From: CAJQPP01 sp041747075
Lineage (GTDB): Bacteria; Planctomycetota; Planctomycetia; Pirellulales; Pirellulaceae
Length of the DNA stretch: 15,451 bases
Assembly: GCA_041747075.1 (NCBI GenBank)
Contig: JBGTFW010000001.1
Location: forward strand, 1 to 15,451
Reading direction: 5' to 3'
Under the pieces are notes generated by a model that saw only the letters and a program-made list of their open reading frames with translations, made no database searches and had not been told where the DNA came from. Position numbers and translations under genes: made by a program. The stretch's first letter is position 1. Every line of letters begins with the position of its first letter. Shown piece by piece: positions 14,482 through 15,451 of this stretch.

Positions 14482-14510
14482 TTGATAGAATGGCGAAGGC
14501 GTAATGTAGA
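14482..14510 (+). promoter_or_regulatory. Weak candidate promoter for the dioxygenase gene
   Basis: TTGATA (14482-14487) and TGTAGA (14505-14510) are 17 bases apart, matching 5 of 6 and 3 of 6 sigma-70 positions. The -10 side runs into the palindrome at 14509-14529, which is where a repressor could block initiation. Confidence 0.3.
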
Positions 14511-14529
14511 ACAATTGTCCCAATTGTTC
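14509..14529. promoter_or_regulatory. Perfect 9-bp palindrome, candidate operator
   Basis: GAACAATTG (14509-14517), TCC, CAATTGTTC (14521-14529) form a perfect inverted repeat 103 bp before the dioxygenase start. A half-site AATTGTTC recurs at 14583-14590, and a 9-bp direct repeat CACGGGATA lies between (14534-14542 and 14550-14558). There is no U-run and the stem is AT-rich, so a protein-binding operator is more likely than a terminator. Confidence 0.5.
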
Positions 14530-14631
14530 CGTACACGGGATATTCCATGCACGGGATAAATACCAGCGGCGGAACCGTGAATAATTGTTCGACACTCAAC
14601 CGACACAAAATCCCGACAAAGGAGTTTTACC

Positions 14632-15318
14632 ATGAGTTTGACAATTCATCGCCGACACATGCTGCATTCGGCCGTACTGGGTTGCGGTGCACTGGCGCTC
14701 CCGTCCATCTGGTGGCGACCGGGCGTGCTCGCGGAAGAATTGACGGTGACGCCGTCGATGACCGAAGGCCCGTTCTTTCCCGATCGGTTGCCGCTCGATA
14801 CGGACAACGACTTGCTCATTATCAACGACGGGATCACGCCGGCGGTCGGCGAGATCACGCACTTGTCCGGGCGCGTGTTGAGCAAGGCCGGTGAGCCGAT
14901 CCGCAACGCGCTGGTGGAAATCTGGCAAGTCGACGGAAACGGTTCGTACTTGCATAGCCGCGGCGCGAATCCCGAGAACGGGCGCCGTCGCGACGCGAAC
15001 TTCCAGGGTTACGGGCGTTTCCTCACGGATCGCGAGGGCCGGTACTATTTTCGCACCATCAAGCCCGTTCCCTATCCCGGTCGCACGCCGCACATTCATC
15101 TCGCGGTGAGTCAGGGAAGCGAGCGGTTGTTGACGACGCAGATGCTGGTCAAGGACGAATCGGCCAACGAGCGTGACGGCCTCTTTCGTGCGATCCGGGA
15201 GGCAAAACAGCGAGCCGCCCTCGTGGCGGAGTTTCGGCCCGTCGCCGAGTCGAAAATCGGCGAACTCGAAGCGAGTTTCGATATGGTTCTTGGCCACACC
15301 CCACAGGACCAGCATTAG
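14632..15318 (+). CDS. Tat-exported intradiol ring-cleavage dioxygenase
   Basis: The product has 228 residues and belongs to the protocatechuate/catechol 1,2-dioxygenase family (non-heme Fe(III), ortho cleavage of catechols). The four iron ligands of the family can be placed: Tyr106 (WQVDGNGSYLH), Tyr148 (PVPYPGR), His154 and His156 (TPHIHL); Arg151 between them is the conserved active-site arginine. Residues 1-34 form a twin-arginine signal (HRRHML, Arg7-Arg8, hydrophobic 13-24, likely cut at VLA|EE), so it would be exported folded with iron. A lipobox-like VLGC (15-18) is a less likely alternative. GGAG ends 7 bases before ATG 14632, a strong site. No catechol-pathway genes (pcaB, catB) flank it; exported members of this family are known without them. 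The natural substrate is unknown. Confidence 0.93.
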   Translation: MSLTIHRRHMLHSAVLGCGALALPSIWWRPGVLAEELTVTPSMTEGPFFPDRLPLDTDNDLLIINDGITPAVGEITHLSGRVLSKAGEPIRNALVEIWQVDGNGSYLHSRGANPENGRRRDANFQGYGRFLTDREGRYYFRTIKPVPYPGRTPHIHLAVSQGSERLLTTQMLVKDESANERDGLFRAIREAKQRAALVAEFRPVAESKIGELEASFDMVLGHTPQDQH

Positions 15319-15451
15319 TCACCGCGCCGGGCCAGTCGCCGAGCAACAGCAAACAGGTGACGCCAAACAACGCTCCTCCGTCACCAATTCCCGATAACTT
15401 GTGCGGTCGCCGGGATGGACGAACCGGCGAGGATCAGGATGGCTATGCGCA
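15319..15451. other. Right-edge region without a recognisable gene
   Basis: These 133 bases after the dioxygenase stop codon show no terminator and no supported coding region. An ATG at 15415 opens a frame to the window edge, but only 12 codons are visible and no ribosome binding site stands at the right distance. Confidence 0.5.

Overview
The window reads as chromosomal DNA from a free-living, GC-rich bacterium, most likely a planctomycete. That is an inference from several traits together: a Tat-exported intradiol dioxygenase, an APS kinase with a 20-residue insert, large exported proteins of no known family, single-domain sigma-54 regulators, and intergenic repeats that give 'TSPKRQRV'-like peptides in shadow frames. 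No insertion sequence, phage gene, CRISPR array, tRNA or rRNA was seen. Gene order looks chromosomal, with short operons separated by repeat-filled gaps.

Layout. Bases 1-480 hold no intact gene. They contain what looks like a decayed msrP (methionine sulfoxide reductase) fragment and a strong hairpin, followed by an orphan ParA-type ATPase (481-1326, +). Five perfect 32-bp tandem hairpin units fill the convergent gap to a 750-residue exported protein of unknown function (1634-3886, -). That gene lies 53 bp behind a PspF-like sigma-54 activator (3940-4983, -). A 288-bp divergent gap separates the activator from a small exported Gly/Tyr/His-rich protein (5272-6027, +). This gap carries a very good sigma-54 (-24/-12) promoter facing the exported protein, and the gene ends in a textbook terminator. 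I regard this regulatory unit as the most interesting item in the window.

Next come sufE (6198-6656, +), a composite repeat zone, and a probable minus-strand transcription unit: acyl-CoA-dehydrogenase-like flavoprotein (9099-10289), cysC (8455-9102, overlapping it by ATGA) and an AsmA-like membrane-anchored protein (6810-8327). Divergent from this is glgP (alpha-glucan phosphorylase, 10458-12656, +). Another repeat cluster follows, then an M24 metallopeptidase (12873-14057, +) overlapped by ATGA with a small membrane protein (14054-14392). A gap with a perfect palindrome leads into a Tat-exported intradiol ring-cleavage dioxygenase (14632-15318, +).

How they fit. Most genes are independent housekeeping or accessory functions: Fe-S assembly, sulfate activation, glycogen mobilisation and peptide turnover. 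The linked units are the sigma-54 activator with its two exported neighbours (possibly an envelope-response unit), the flavoprotein-cysC pair (possibly sulfur metabolism), and the M24 peptidase with its membrane partner.
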